IMG/VR virus record: IMGVR_UViG_3300029922_000175
Coordinates: 1 to 37,162 of that record
DNA from: a virus
Reading direction: 5' to 3' (one strand)
DNA: 37,162 nt
The notes beneath the pieces were generated by a model. It was not told where the DNA came from, made no database searches, and worked only from the letters and a program-made list of their open reading frames with translations. The stretch's first letter is position 1, and each line of letters begins with the position of its first letter. Position numbers and translations under genes: made by a program. Positions 1 to 10,185 of this stretch are shown here, piece after piece.

Positions 1-649
1 TATTTCTTAAACCGGCATTTGTCATGCTTTGACTATTTACTTCTTCCTGAACCTGTTGAACAATATCATAATAAGCGGCAATAGGAGAACACTCCAAACC
101 AAATAAATCTGGACTTCCCAAAGAACCATTGTCTAAAGAATAAACCCCCCCTTCAGAACACAAACAAGCGCCAGTCGCAATAGCTGTAAAAGAATTATTG
201 CTTGACCATCCTGTTACGTAAGGTCTACCGGGACTAACCATTATTTCTGAAAATGGATATGAAGCTTGTAATACGTTTCCGCTTATATCTGGAATACTCC
301 ACTGTCTAATTAAACTTATTGTATTGGAATTAGGGTCTGCAAAATTACCACAACCACCCCCTAAATATCCCCCAGTCACATAATTACCTGTACCCAAATA
401 ACTAAAAGCAGGAACTCCAGTTACAAGACCAGTTGTGGGTGCAATTGACAATCCTGTTGAGTTTATTCCTGTGCCAATACCCAAACTTAAATAACGAAAA
501 CAATCTGCAAATGCAAAGTAATATGGATACAAAGCCCCCGAGTTAGTAATGAAATTTTTAACGTAATTAGAAGACCTTTTTAGTTCTCCATCACTATTAA
601 AAATATCTACCTTAAACTCACCGTGCAGTTTTAGATTAATGCTTGGCAT
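1..649 (-). CDS. Partial virion/fibre protein, paralogue of the next gene
   Basis: Open reading frame that starts at ATG 647-649 and runs off the left edge, with 216 codons visible and no stop. The first 60 residues align with those of the gene at 651-3125. Both have G-[E/Q]-[F/Y]-KVDIF, then ITN[S/T]G.LYPY, FA.CF and LSLG[I/L]G, and later an R.W..P segment followed by MVSP. A short N-terminal 'ITN.G' segment of this kind is common in phage tail and fibre proteins. The start lies 1 nt after the stop of the upstream gene, so the two are one transcription unit. Function is inferred from homology to its neighbour and from position; no enzymatic motif is visible. Confidence 0.8.
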   Translation of the reverse strand, partial: MPSINLKLHGEFKVDIFNSDGELKRSSNYVKNFITNSGALYPYYFAFADCFRYLSLGIGTGINSTGLSIAPTTGLVTGVPAFSYLGTGNYVTGGYLGGGCGNFADPNSNTISLIRQWSIPDISGNVLQASYPFSEIMVSPGRPYVTGWSSNNSFTAIATGACLCSEGGVYSLDNGSLGSPDLFGLECSPIAAYYDIVQQVQEEVNSQSMTNAGLRN

Positions 650-650
650 A

Positions 651-3125
651 TTATGCTGACCAAATAAAGTCGAAGAAAATCTGCATACCATTCTGAGAAC
701 TCAAACCGGGAAATGCTCCTCCGTAAATTGGTGAATAGGAATCAATTCCAGTTTTATTTGTTCCTGATGCATAGTTTGGCAAAAGTCTTTGTCCGTTTCC
801 ACTATAGATTTCCATATGGTGAATTCTTCCAACTGGTTTCCTAAAGTTCGTTGGTACGAATCCAGATATACCATTAGACGCTGATGTTATTGCAGAAGAA
901 AAACCTGTTGTAGATGCTGTAATCTGATGGGTATTTACGGTAATTGAAAATCCATTAATTGTATAAGTAGCATTTACAGAAGAACCCAATAATGATGTAC
1001 CCGCAGAACCAGTTACATCTCCAACTAATTGATATCCAGATGAACCAATATAATCATATGCGGTATCGTCATAAATATAATTTGTAGCGAATGTCGGATA
1101 ATAATATTTCATTCCAGAAACAACTAAATTCAAACCAATTCCCGGCGTAGGCCAACAAAGTAGGCCAGTTTCTCCCGTAGGATTAGGTGTGGTATTCCAG
1201 CCTTTATCTCCAGAAAAACCACTCCATACTGGATTGTCAAGCAAACAAGTATCAGTAGGTAAAGCATAAAATCCAGAAAAAGGAACAATTATTCCATATA
1301 CAGCACCATAGCCATATTGTCCGATGCTAGTACTTCCTGATAAATTTGGTTTAGGACTAGTTCCACTAAATACAAAACCACTTGGTAAATCAGTTCCATT
1401 TCCAAAAGTTGGGTCAGTACCGCTAATATATCCAGTCCAAGGATAGTTTCCATTTAAACCAGAGGAATTGCTTTGATATGGCCCCATGAATCCCGTGACA
1501 TTCCAAAACATTTGAATTGGACTATTCGGGCCACCGTTCACTCCAGCACCAGTGATGCTAAATACAACTTGAGCAACACCAGTACCTCTATCAAGCAAGT
1601 AAATTTCTGGAATATAACGATAATGAGGCATATTAGCCGCTCTGCCAGAAGTATCAAAGAATAAATATTCCATATATGGATATGCAACTACCGTTTCTGG
1701 CGTTGTCAATCCATTAATATTTGCTAATACCATTGAACCATAACGAGCATTCCAACCCAAAGCTTGAATAGGAGAAATTCTAGAAGACTTTGTCACCTTT
1801 TGAACTCTACCGCCAACGTTTGGATTTGGTGGAACTCTGGTTAAAGCAGTAGAAAATACCGCAGGTTGACCGTAATTAGGAACCGCAGTTGTAAATAAAC
1901 TACTGCCGGGACTTGCATATGCTATTTGTTGTCCTGTTGCATTTACAAAGTTTGTTTGATTATATGTAAAGGAAGTAATGAGATTAGAATATCCAGAAAG
2001 GTTGGGGAAGTTCTTTAAGTGAATATTTTGGTTCGTTGCAGTTAATTGAACTGGCGTTTGATTAGAAAGAAAAACTGATGATGAACCATTAGTTACGTCA
2101 TTACCATAATAAAAAGAGTTAGGGTCAGAAATGGATACGTTATTAATTACCTTAGTAATAGCTGCTGTTGGGTTTGATGGGCCAACATAATTTGAACAAT
2201 ATTCTGAATAATTAGCACAAAGTCCATTTGAATTATAAGCTGAATTTTCTGTCAATAATCCCGTACCGTCATACTTAGAAACGGCGTAAGCAGAAATATC
2301 AGGAGATAAGTAAAAATATAAATTACCGGGATTCAATAAATTAGGTTCAAGCATCGCTCCGTGGTCAGTGACAACACAAGCGCCATTATTGTCAACACAT
2401 TGCAAACCGGGAAACAATTGACGATAAATACCACTTAAATTTGCCCAACCACTAACAAGTGTTGTATCAAGTCCACCAATATTAGCGCTTCCAGTATTAA
2501 AGTAACCATTGCTATTCACGCCCGTAGGAAAATAAACAGCAGAATTCGAATAATCACTAAAATTTAAAGAAAGTTGATAATAGATTGTAGCATTATATCC
2601 AGAAGCAATAAAGACTGGTTGATTGACACAACTGAAAGCAAAACATCCAGTTGGGTCAGTGCCGCTGGAAGGAGAAACCATAAAAGAATCAATTTCGAGT
2701 CCAGCCCCACCAACAGCTACATTACCAGTTGGTACGTTCCAAGCGCGGAACATGTTTAAACCATTTGGGGTGAATTGTGTTCCACAAGCGGTTGTACTTG
2801 CTCCACCAGAAGCATATGATTGCCAACCCATGTAACTTCCAGTTTGAGTGTTTCCATCGTTTGTCGGATAACTGACAATGGCAGTAGCACCATTCGTACC
2901 ATTAAAACCCGTATAGCTTTGAAGACCATTTCCTAATTCAGTAAATTGTCCCAAGCCCAAAGACAAGAACATAAAACATCTAGCAAATGAATATGTATAT
3001 GGATAAAGGACGCCAGTATTGGTAATATCGTTGGTAAACCAATCTGTCGTCTTTACAAGGGTTTTTCCGCTGAAAATATCAACCTTATATTGACCCCTCA
3101 TTCCACACTGTATATTCGATTTCAT
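651..3125 (-). CDS. Large Gly/Ser/Asn-rich virion surface or fibre protein
   Basis: 824 residues, low in charge and rich in Gly, Ser, Asn, Thr, Tyr and Pro, which is typical of beta-structured phage fibre or surface proteins. The N-terminal 60 residues (KVDIF, ITNTG, LYPY, CF.FLSLG) match the truncated downstream gene, showing a tandem duplication. No signal peptide, membrane segment or catalytic motif is visible. Several short Cys-containing patches (CLLDNPVW, LLCWPTPG) are scattered through it. It is the fourth gene after the portal-side fibre block and is separated from the next gene by 15 bp. No Shine-Dalgarno is visible; the leader is A/T-rich. The role is inferred from composition and position next to the portal and collagen-like genes. 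Confidence 0.75.
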   Translation of the reverse strand: MKSNIQCGMRGQYKVDIFSGKTLVKTTDWFTNDITNTGVLYPYTYSFARCFMFLSLGLGQFTELGNGLQSYTGFNGTNGATAIVSYPTNDGNTQTGSYMGWQSYASGGASTTACGTQFTPNGLNMFRAWNVPTGNVAVGGAGLEIDSFMVSPSSGTDPTGCFAFSCVNQPVFIASGYNATIYYQLSLNFSDYSNSAVYFPTGVNSNGYFNTGSANIGGLDTTLVSGWANLSGIYRQLFPGLQCVDNNGACVVTDHGAMLEPNLLNPGNLYFYLSPDISAYAVSKYDGTGLLTENSAYNSNGLCANYSEYCSNYVGPSNPTAAITKVINNVSISDPNSFYYGNDVTNGSSSVFLSNQTPVQLTATNQNIHLKNFPNLSGYSNLITSFTYNQTNFVNATGQQIAYASPGSSLFTTAVPNYGQPAVFSTALTRVPPNPNVGGRVQKVTKSSRISPIQALGWNARYGSMVLANINGLTTPETVVAYPYMEYLFFDTSGRAANMPHYRYIPEIYLLDRGTGVAQVVFSITGAGVNGGPNSPIQMFWNVTGFMGPYQSNSSGLNGNYPWTGYISGTDPTFGNGTDLPSGFVFSGTSPKPNLSGSTSIGQYGYGAVYGIIVPFSGFYALPTDTCLLDNPVWSGFSGDKGWNTTPNPTGETGLLCWPTPGIGLNLVVSGMKYYYPTFATNYIYDDTAYDYIGSSGYQLVGDVTGSAGTSLLGSSVNATYTINGFSITVNTHQITASTTGFSSAITSASNGISGFVPTNFRKPVGRIHHMEIYSGNGQRLLPNYASGTNKTGIDSYSPIYGGAFPGLSSQNGMQIFFDFIWSA

Positions 3126-3140
3126 CGTATTAATTTACAC

Positions 3141-3878
3141 TTAATTACTGATTTGAACACCAACCAAACTAAATCCGATTGTATCGTTATCACCGGAAAC
3201 GACATTAATAATTGTAATTCCAGAACTGACAGAATATCCGACAAATGAAAATCCAATAGTTTTATTATCATTTATCATTGGCCATGCTGTTCCACTAAAA
3301 GAGGTATAAACAGCCAAATTATCTATGTTTTCTCCAGTTATTATACCTGAAAATTGGGTGTTTATCTGAGTAATGTCATTGTTCGAAGATATTTCTCCTG
3401 AAAAATTTACTCCGCAATTAAAAATCTCTAATACTTGACCGGTAAAAATTCCGCTTAATTGACTGACTCCATACATTGATTCTTTTGGAGTACCGGATAC
3501 CATACCCGAAAATTGAGAGTACTCTTTAAATAATCCGCTTAACTGAGGGTAACACATTCCATAGAAAGAAGAATTTATAGAAGCAAAATCCCTATTCGAT
3601 TGAAAGCTCCCAGAAAATACAGTTGATATTGTGGCATAGTGAAGTCCCGGTATAAACGCTCCATATGAATCTCCCAATATTTCGTGTTGGAACTTATTGG
3701 TTGTTATGGAGTTATACTGAATATTAGTTGTAGCATATGGAAAGTACCAATTAAAATCAGCAATAACACCACTAGCTTTATTGCCAGAAGCGACAATACC
3801 TGTATTCGGGGACGTAGGCTGATGTCCCGTATTCGGTTGTTGAAAAAAATTAAATAAACTAAATGCTCCAAACGACAT
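3141..3878 (-). CDS. Repeat-containing virion-associated protein
   Basis: 245 residues built mostly of a loose repeat of about 20 residues ending in FSG (for example TVFSG, QFSGM, QLSGIF, NFSGE, QFSGI, SFSG), between roughly residues 75 and 200. The C-terminus holds a second, close duplication: TIGFSFVGYSVSSG followed by TIGFSLVGVQIS. Such beta-repeats suggest an elongated fibre, baseplate or whisker element. The gene sits 3 bp after the portal stop and 15 bp before the 824-residue protein, so it is co-transcribed with virion genes. No enzymatic motif is visible. I do not recognise a named family. Confidence 0.7.
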   Translation of the reverse strand: MSFGAFSLFNFFQQPNTGHQPTSPNTGIVASGNKASGVIADFNWYFPYATTNIQYNSITTNKFQHEILGDSYGAFIPGLHYATISTVFSGSFQSNRDFASINSSFYGMCYPQLSGLFKEYSQFSGMVSGTPKESMYGVSQLSGIFTGQVLEIFNCGVNFSGEISSNNDITQINTQFSGIITGENIDNLAVYTSFSGTAWPMINDNKTIGFSFVGYSVSSGITIINVVSGDNDTIGFSLVGVQISN

Positions 3879-3881
3879 TCG

Positions 3882-6002
3882 TTACTTTCTGCTTGAGTAG
3901 AGCAGAGAAGCCACATAGTTATCAACTTGGTGTTCCGCCGCGATTCTCAAGACTTTATTTACCCTATCTTGATTCTTGTCAACTGGATTTTCACAATATT
4001 CTTTTGCTGCATTAACCCAATTGTCAGGTTCTTCGTTAGCGGTAATGACAGATAGGATATCTGCGGCGACAGATTCTTGGTCTTCATTAAGTTTCTTGAT
4101 TTTAAATTTCTTTTTCAAAAAAGATACGATATCTTTTTCAGTGGCTTGAGCTACAAGCATATTGTTTTTAAGTTTTGTGGTACTAAATTCTATTACTTCA
4201 CTAGCTTTTGCCGTTCCTCCTATTGGGCCGACTTTCTTCATTGCTTGTGGTGCAGAAGTAGAACCAGATGGACGACCGGCAGTGGAAGGAGCGCCAGATG
4301 GGCCATCTCCACCTTGTTGTTGAGGAGGTGGAATGAGAGGAACATAAAGTCCTTTATCGCGCATTGACTTATAATCTTCTTGAGCTGGTTCCAATTGGTC
4401 ATAATCAGGAAGACGATTATCTTGAATGGCTTGAATACCTTGTTCTGGCGTTAGAATACCCATCGAAATCAATTGAGTATAAATTTTAGCGTAAGAAACA
4501 TCATCTTTAAATTGGTCATCATCATAATAAGGCGTTGGACAATTTTTAAAGTTTAAAGACTTGCAGATTCTCTTTACTTCAGGAATTAAAAACTCTTGTA
4601 GGAACGCCTGTTTAGCCTGCTGCAATCTTTTAACGAAAATTTCCACCTTCTTTTGTTGGTTAGCGAACTTTTCTCCACCCAAGAATACGTTGTTTAAACC
4701 AATGTTAATATCTTTATCAATAATCTCATATTTTTTAGGGTCAAGAAGTTCCGCAATCTTAGGAATGATGAATTCTGCTTTCGTTGTATAATCAGCAACC
4801 AACACCCTTCCCACCGATTGATTAGTAAATATTTTCTTTAAAGCCTCGATGTTCTTTTGGTTAATGCCGCCCTTATCTGGTTCTGTACCACATGTTACCA
4901 TTAAAACAATCTGTTGCATTGTTCTGGTAATAGCCATATCAATACGACGCATTTCAATTTTTGCATTAATATCTTCCAAAATTGGAAATCCCATTGGAAC
5001 GGCAAACGGTTCATAGTCTTGCTTCTTATAAAATACCATTTTTACTTTTTTAGTATCTAAAGGAATATAAACGCTACGAACACCGGCCCTAATTTGGTCT
5101 TGAGTAAATTTAGGAAGAGAATTAAATACCTCAATATCTTCTTCAGTCTGCAAATTGCGTAAACGTGACACTTCGTATTCAGTCAATACCTTGTAGTAAA
5201 TACCATATGAAAAATTAGCTGTTCCCAACATGTTAATATCAGCGGGATTAAGAATAATATAACGCGCTGGCATTTTCATTGGTTCTACTTCTAATTTTAT
5301 TTCTCCTTCTTGTAATAAAGGATTGCTATCTTCAGATTTATCGTTAGGTTTTCCAGTGGGATAACCCATATGATTTTCTGGAGCACCCATTGGTTGATTT
5401 TGTTCCATGACGGGGTTACCGACGCTGTTTTTAGAAGCAACGCTTTGAATAATTTTCTTTACATCTCCCGGTTTTACTTCAGCATCAAAACGATAAATAA
5501 AAACGTTTCCCCCACGATAGTATTCTCTATAAAATCTATCTTGCAAACCCCAAATACCGACCTTCTTAAATAAGGCATCAAAGAAAGTCCTTGATTGTTT
5601 ATTACCACCTCTCCAAATAATATCATCAACAGAAAATTCTGTCATTAAGTCAATAACATTTCTAAATAAGGCAAAATTCCAATAACACTTCTGACAAAGA
5701 ATAACGGCATCACGAATATCAACGGCAGAAGCGCTGGGGCCATAAATAGCATTTGAATTTCTGAAAGGAACTAAACCATTGTCAATGTTCGCGAAGCGGT
5801 CGGTACGTTCTATTGTCCCCGCTGAATCTCTTCTCATGGTAGTAGACGCGCTTTGGTATTCAGAAGCCTCAGAAACCATCTCTGGCAAGCCAGCAGTACT
5901 TTTGCCAGCATTTTTAACTTTTTTGTTTTCCAACGATGGGCCACTAACTGTTGCACCGACCGATTGCAAAGCTGAAAGCTTTTTTGTTGTCTTTTTCTTC
6001 AT
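3882..6002 (-). CDS. Portal protein
   Basis: 706 residues. Portal proteins form the dodecameric ring at the capsid vertex through which DNA is packaged and ejected. The central part has portal-like features: a helical segment near residues 96-125 (DAVILCQKCYWNFALFRNVI), then FFDALFKKVGIWGLQDRFYREYYRGGNVFIYRF (split here from a longer segment at about 140-172), then the RYIILNPADI and GIYYKVL stretches. The N-terminus (1-70) is basic and low-complexity. A Pro/Gln/Gly/Ser-rich linker lies near residues 565-610. The length is within the range of large phage portals. It is encoded between the collagen-like fibre and the FSG-repeat protein and downstream of terminase. The call rests on these stretches and on context, because portals diverge strongly. 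Confidence 0.8.
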   Translation of the reverse strand: MKKKTTKKLSALQSVGATVSGPSLENKKVKNAGKSTAGLPEMVSEASEYQSASTTMRRDSAGTIERTDRFANIDNGLVPFRNSNAIYGPSASAVDIRDAVILCQKCYWNFALFRNVIDLMTEFSVDDIIWRGGNKQSRTFFDALFKKVGIWGLQDRFYREYYRGGNVFIYRFDAEVKPGDVKKIIQSVASKNSVGNPVMEQNQPMGAPENHMGYPTGKPNDKSEDSNPLLQEGEIKLEVEPMKMPARYIILNPADINMLGTANFSYGIYYKVLTEYEVSRLRNLQTEEDIEVFNSLPKFTQDQIRAGVRSVYIPLDTKKVKMVFYKKQDYEPFAVPMGFPILEDINAKIEMRRIDMAITRTMQQIVLMVTCGTEPDKGGINQKNIEALKKIFTNQSVGRVLVADYTTKAEFIIPKIAELLDPKKYEIIDKDINIGLNNVFLGGEKFANQQKKVEIFVKRLQQAKQAFLQEFLIPEVKRICKSLNFKNCPTPYYDDDQFKDDVSYAKIYTQLISMGILTPEQGIQAIQDNRLPDYDQLEPAQEDYKSMRDKGLYVPLIPPPQQQGGDGPSGAPSTAGRPSGSTSAPQAMKKVGPIGGTAKASEVIEFSTTKLKNNMLVAQATEKDIVSFLKKKFKIKKLNEDQESVAADILSVITANEEPDNWVNAAKEYCENPVDKNQDRVNKVLRIAAEHQVDNYVASLLYSSRK

Positions 6003-6014
6003 AAATTATTATAC

Positions 6015-8279
6015 TTAAAAATAAGGATTAGAGTAAGTCCCGTAAAAGGCTTCATTACCCAATTCTTGTGGGAAACGAATAATTGTATAAATGTTTGCCG
6101 TTCCACTATTCGGAAACGAATAAGCATTAGCTGGCCATTTAATATTCGTGTTAACATTATTTACACTGACAGACTGCAAATTGAACAGTTGAGAATGTAA
6201 TCCATCATTTTGTGGTACATTTATATTTCTAATTTTAATTATAATTGATTGCCCCGTTTGGAAATCGTTCCCCGATATGGTTATTGCTACGGGATTAACG
6301 CCAGCCGCGTTTCCTGATGCTCCGCTACTAATCTGAAGGCTATACATATCAAAGAATGTGGGGTCAAGCAAAACGCCACTGCTGGCAGCCCCAATACCAT
6401 TGCCATAAACAAGACTAAAGAAGTTTTGTGGTCTTAAGGTGGATGGTATACCAGATGGCCCTATTGGGCCGGTAGCGCCCGCCTGAGCGATTAATTGCCA
6501 AGGAGCCGATGGAGGAGTAACGCCGCTTATATTGCTTATACCTGTATTTAAATAACTAGAACCAGATAAAACTACAACCGTACTTGCCGGATACGAATAT
6601 ATTCCAGAATAATTTCCAGAAAATAGATTCGCCAAAGAACCAACCTTACCACTTGGCCCTATTTGTCCAGACAAACCAGATGGCCCAATTGACCCTGATG
6701 ATAAAGTCATCCACGGAGCATTAGGAGGATAAATTCCACTAATAACGATACCCGTATTAATATAAGAAGAACCAGATAAAGAAACAATGGCATCATTTGG
6801 ATATTGAGTACCAGTAAAGAAATTTCCTTTAAAATTATTAGTTAATGTACCTGCCGCGCCCGATGCTCCAGATGGCCCTCCTTGAGGCAAAGGAATCCAA
6901 GGTTGTGTTTGTCCATTTGCCAATTGAAATTGGATATAGATATTGTTTCCGTTACCGGAATAGGTATAGCTTACGATACCGGGACCAGCAGCACCATTTA
7001 ATCCCGGCAATCCTATTAAACCACTAGGGCCGGGGCTACCAGAAGCTCCAACTGGGCCTACTGGCCCAATTGGGCCAGCCTGAGAAGCAAAATAAGCATT
7101 ACCGACAACAGCAGCATAACCTGTTGAAGAAGATGTCCCAGTTAAAACAAAATCAGTTGTCGTATCTTGCCCAAGAGAATAAAGAATAAATCCGTATTGA
7201 TATTGAGTAGCAGCTCCAAAACTTGTAGCAAAAGATATATTTGTTCTATAAGGATTATTAACCAAAGAAGTAGTATAAACTGAAAAATTTGTTGATTCAG
7301 AAGCAGCCGTTGTAAATAAACTTGGATTTGATGTACTGGAATATACGCCGGTTGCAGTGCCACTTGGAAAGAAAGCGAATCTCCAATAACCGGTATTCCT
7401 TGAATCTTCGTAATAATTAGTTCTATCTCCCACTTTAAAAGGAATACTCTGACCAGAGAAAAAGAAAGATAACATCGCCAAATCACCACTAGTAATCGTA
7501 TGGGTATTCAAACCACTAACATCCAATGTATATGCCATACCCCTCATCAAGGTAATATCAGGAAAACCGCTTGGACTGTAATATGGATTAATTATTACTT
7601 GGTTAGGGAAAGTACCAGTTGGGAAATTAGCCGTATTGAATACACCTGTTCCAGATTGTTGAAAATACAAACCAATAGAAGCGGGTGGCCCCGGTGGCCC
7701 AGCAATCAATTGAATAGGAAAACCTATACCTTGGAGATTACTAAATTGAGGATAAATATACGAACCACTTTGATAAAAACCGGTGACGGATGTTCCAGTT
7801 GAACCACTCAATCCAGCGAAATTGAATGTAACCGGCGCACCACCATTAGATAAATAGAAAGAAAGTAAATGACTACTTGTATTGTAATTAATTCCAGTTA
7901 TCCCTATTCCAGATAATCCAGTTGGCCCTATGGCACCCGATGGCCCAGCCACACCACTCGGCCCCTGAATATAAATAGACTGTTGATTGGAAGCAATTGA
8001 AACGCCACCTACGTTAATATAAGCATATCCTCCAGAAGTATAGGCGTTGAAAGAAGTGTTACCGAAATTAATTCCACTACCAGATGGTATATTTAGTTGA
8101 TTAGCAAAGATTTGTGCATATGGATAGGTAGAAGAACCAATATTAAAAACCCCAGAACCAGACGGGATGATATTTCCAGAAATATTAATTTGAGGAAAAA
8201 GCGAAATAACACCATAAACAAAACCCGAAAGTTCTGTCTGATTTAACTGCCTTACGCGTATTGAGGAATCAAATGCCAT
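6015..8279 (-). CDS. Collagen-like tail fibre protein
   Basis: 754 residues. At least four collagen-like Gly-X-Y blocks are visible: near residue 105 (GPSGVAGPSGAIGPTGLSG), near 400 (GPIGPVGPVGASGSPGPSG), and shorter ones near 535 and 595. They alternate with beta-rich segments. Phage collagen repeats form trimeric rods in fibres. The spacers contain two similar units (about 485-530 and 550-590) sharing N.FSGN or N.FTG, IVVLSGSSY.NTGI and APW, so the fibre grew by internal duplication. The N-terminus (SIRVRQLNQTELSGFV) resembles the attachment end of fibre proteins, and the C-terminal 120 residues are non-repetitive and may be the tip. It follows the terminase gene by 22 bp and precedes the portal by 12 bp. 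Confidence 0.85.
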   Translation of the reverse strand: MAFDSSIRVRQLNQTELSGFVYGVISLFPQINISGNIIPSGSGVFNIGSSTYPYAQIFANQLNIPSGSGINFGNTSFNAYTSGGYAYINVGGVSIASNQQSIYIQGPSGVAGPSGAIGPTGLSGIGITGINYNTSSHLLSFYLSNGGAPVTFNFAGLSGSTGTSVTGFYQSGSYIYPQFSNLQGIGFPIQLIAGPPGPPASIGLYFQQSGTGVFNTANFPTGTFPNQVIINPYYSPSGFPDITLMRGMAYTLDVSGLNTHTITSGDLAMLSFFFSGQSIPFKVGDRTNYYEDSRNTGYWRFAFFPSGTATGVYSSTSNPSLFTTAASESTNFSVYTTSLVNNPYRTNISFATSFGAATQYQYGFILYSLGQDTTTDFVLTGTSSSTGYAAVVGNAYFASQAGPIGPVGPVGASGSPGPSGLIGLPGLNGAAGPGIVSYTYSGNGNNIYIQFQLANGQTQPWIPLPQGGPSGASGAAGTLTNNFKGNFFTGTQYPNDAIVSLSGSSYINTGIVISGIYPPNAPWMTLSSGSIGPSGLSGQIGPSGKVGSLANLFSGNYSGIYSYPASTVVVLSGSSYLNTGISNISGVTPPSAPWQLIAQAGATGPIGPSGIPSTLRPQNFFSLVYGNGIGAASSGVLLDPTFFDMYSLQISSGASGNAAGVNPVAITISGNDFQTGQSIIIKIRNINVPQNDGLHSQLFNLQSVSVNNVNTNIKWPANAYSFPNSGTANIYTIIRFPQELGNEAFYGTYSNPYF

Positions 8280-8301
8280 AGTCCTTCAAAGTATTACACC
8301 T

Positions 8302-10185
8302 TTATAGGAGTGTCGGTGTAAAAGTGTTATCTTCTGTTGGGACGTTCATTATATCTAAATATTGCTTCAAAGCCCAACACGCAAGCATCAAAGTTGTATA
8401 TGAATCTTTTCTCATTCTGGTTGAAGTATTATTCCTTTTCATGACTTGAGGTAAATCAAAACTTTGAGTTCCTTTGGATGTAGTTTTAACTTCAATTGAG
8501 GCGCATTGGTATTTTTGTTGTTTAAGCCAGAATTCTTGGTCGTCAATCATTTGAAGAATACCGCCACTTTTTAATTCAGATTCAGTTGCTTCTTTAACGA
8601 CATCTTCTACCCCAGTACTACTTAAATCAATGTCAGATGATATAACTCTATCGAAGGCATTTTCATCTCCTTTAATACTTGAGCCAAACCAAATTTTCTT
8701 ATAGTCAATACATCCTTGTAGATATTCGTTTCCTTTTCTAATAAAATCACTAGTAAAGTATTGGGTAAACGCTATTCTATGGATTGACCTATTGTATGTT
8801 CGACGAGCGTTCTTTAATTCCTTTTCGAGTTCGGCTCCATCTTTTTCCGCATAGAATTCGAAGATTTTAAATTCTATTCCCGCTTTTTTAAAGAGGTCAA
8901 ACTCATTTGCTGATTCTAAGAATTGATAACCAGCATAGTCAATACAAATAAGATGAATATCAAAGTGAGTCCAGATATAATAAAAGTATTTAATATTATC
9001 CTTAAGGTCTTTACCAAATTTTGCATAGTTGTGAACAACTGTTCCACCGACCTTTCCTTCTTTAAATCTATCTTCATCAATTTCAACAACCGTCATTGAA
9101 AAATTATCAGATGTTGTAGAATTTGACCAGTTTGGGTCGATAGCTAAGATATAACGCTTGTCTTTTTCTCCTCTAAGAAGAAGGCTTGGAGATTCTCCAT
9201 CTGGCAAAGTACATTCCATCATTTTTTTCATGGAAAAGTAACTATCGCTACCATCAATAAATTGTGCGCCATATTCGCGTTTAAAGTTTGCTGAATTTGA
9301 TTGTTCGCTTTGAGCTAATTCGATGATTGATTGTTCCATACGGTCTGCTGGAACAGAATCATAAGCCATTTGGCTGACGAAATATTTAGCCCCATTCTCA
9401 GGCATTGTATCAGAGTAAATTTGTTTAACGAACTCTTGATATTTTTCATAAAGATACTCACAAGTAAAACTGGCGGATGATAAAGCTATAAATTTAGCTT
9501 CATTTTTAAAGTTCATTCTTTCTTCTTCTTTTAAAACACCCCTTCGAATAAGTTCTGTTTCCTTGGCGCGAACAATTTGACGTTCTTTAATATCTTGAGG
9601 AGCAACCAAGTATGGAATCAAAACCTTTTCAACCATATCTTTATTCATCAAAAGAAACTCGTCAATTATAAGAATGTTAGCGCGAAAACCACGAATCTTT
9701 TCGCCGTTAAGAGGGATGGCTGTAATTTCTCCTTCATTAATTTTCCAACTAAATTGGTCGTTCCTTTTACTCTTTATACCCATTGCTTGCATCAATAATT
9801 GAGCATCAGGATTTTCACAAATCTTTTCTAAATAGTTAAAAATTAAACGAGCGGTACGAAAAGTTGGCCCAGCAATAAGAATCATTGAACCGGGAAAAAA
9901 TATACATTGCAATAAACAATAAACAGCAGCCACATAACTTTTACCGCAACCACGACCCCATACACAAAGAGAATAATTACTATCCATCAAAGCCTTGATG
10001 TTAATAATTTGGTCTGGATAAAGTTTGATTCCAGCAAGCATATCTGTAGTAAAACCAAGATTATAAAACAAAAATTTAGCCAAGAGAATGCGGGCTGTAT
10101 GTTCGTCAATTTCTCCTTTTACAGCGAGAATTTCCTTGTTTACATCTGGTTTTTTCTTACGGTATTTGTCGGGAAAATAAATCAT
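8302..10185 (-). CDS. terL: Terminase large subunit (packaging ATPase and nuclease)
   Basis: 627 residues. TerL is the motor that pumps DNA into the prohead and cuts the concatemer. Visible motifs are the Walker A WGRGCGKSY (76-84, Lys82), the Walker B ILIIDE (171-176) and a coupling-motif-like FIALSSAS (232-239). The C-terminal RNase H-like nuclease shows three acidic positions in the usual order: ILAIDPNWS (Asp350), LICIDYAG (Asp415) and KDSYTTL (Asp594). The length is normal for the family. The start ATG overlaps the TGA of the ERCC4-type nuclease gene by 4 nt (ATGA), so translation is probably coupled. Confidence 0.95.
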   Translation of the reverse strand: MIYFPDKYRKKKPDVNKEILAVKGEIDEHTARILLAKFLFYNLGFTTDMLAGIKLYPDQIINIKALMDSNYSLCVWGRGCGKSYVAAVYCLLQCIFFPGSMILIAGPTFRTARLIFNYLEKICENPDAQLLMQAMGIKSKRNDQFSWKINEGEITAIPLNGEKIRGFRANILIIDEFLLMNKDMVEKVLIPYLVAPQDIKERQIVRAKETELIRRGVLKEEERMNFKNEAKFIALSSASFTCEYLYEKYQEFVKQIYSDTMPENGAKYFVSQMAYDSVPADRMEQSIIELAQSEQSNSANFKREYGAQFIDGSDSYFSMKKMMECTLPDGESPSLLLRGEKDKRYILAIDPNWSNSTTSDNFSMTVVEIDEDRFKEGKVGGTVVHNYAKFGKDLKDNIKYFYYIWTHFDIHLICIDYAGYQFLESANEFDLFKKAGIEFKIFEFYAEKDGAELEKELKNARRTYNRSIHRIAFTQYFTSDFIRKGNEYLQGCIDYKKIWFGSSIKGDENAFDRVISSDIDLSSTGVEDVVKEATESELKSGGILQMIDDQEFWLKQQKYQCASIEVKTTSKGTQSFDLPQVMKRNNTSTRMRKDSYTTLMLACWALKQYLDIMNVPTEDNTFTPTLL

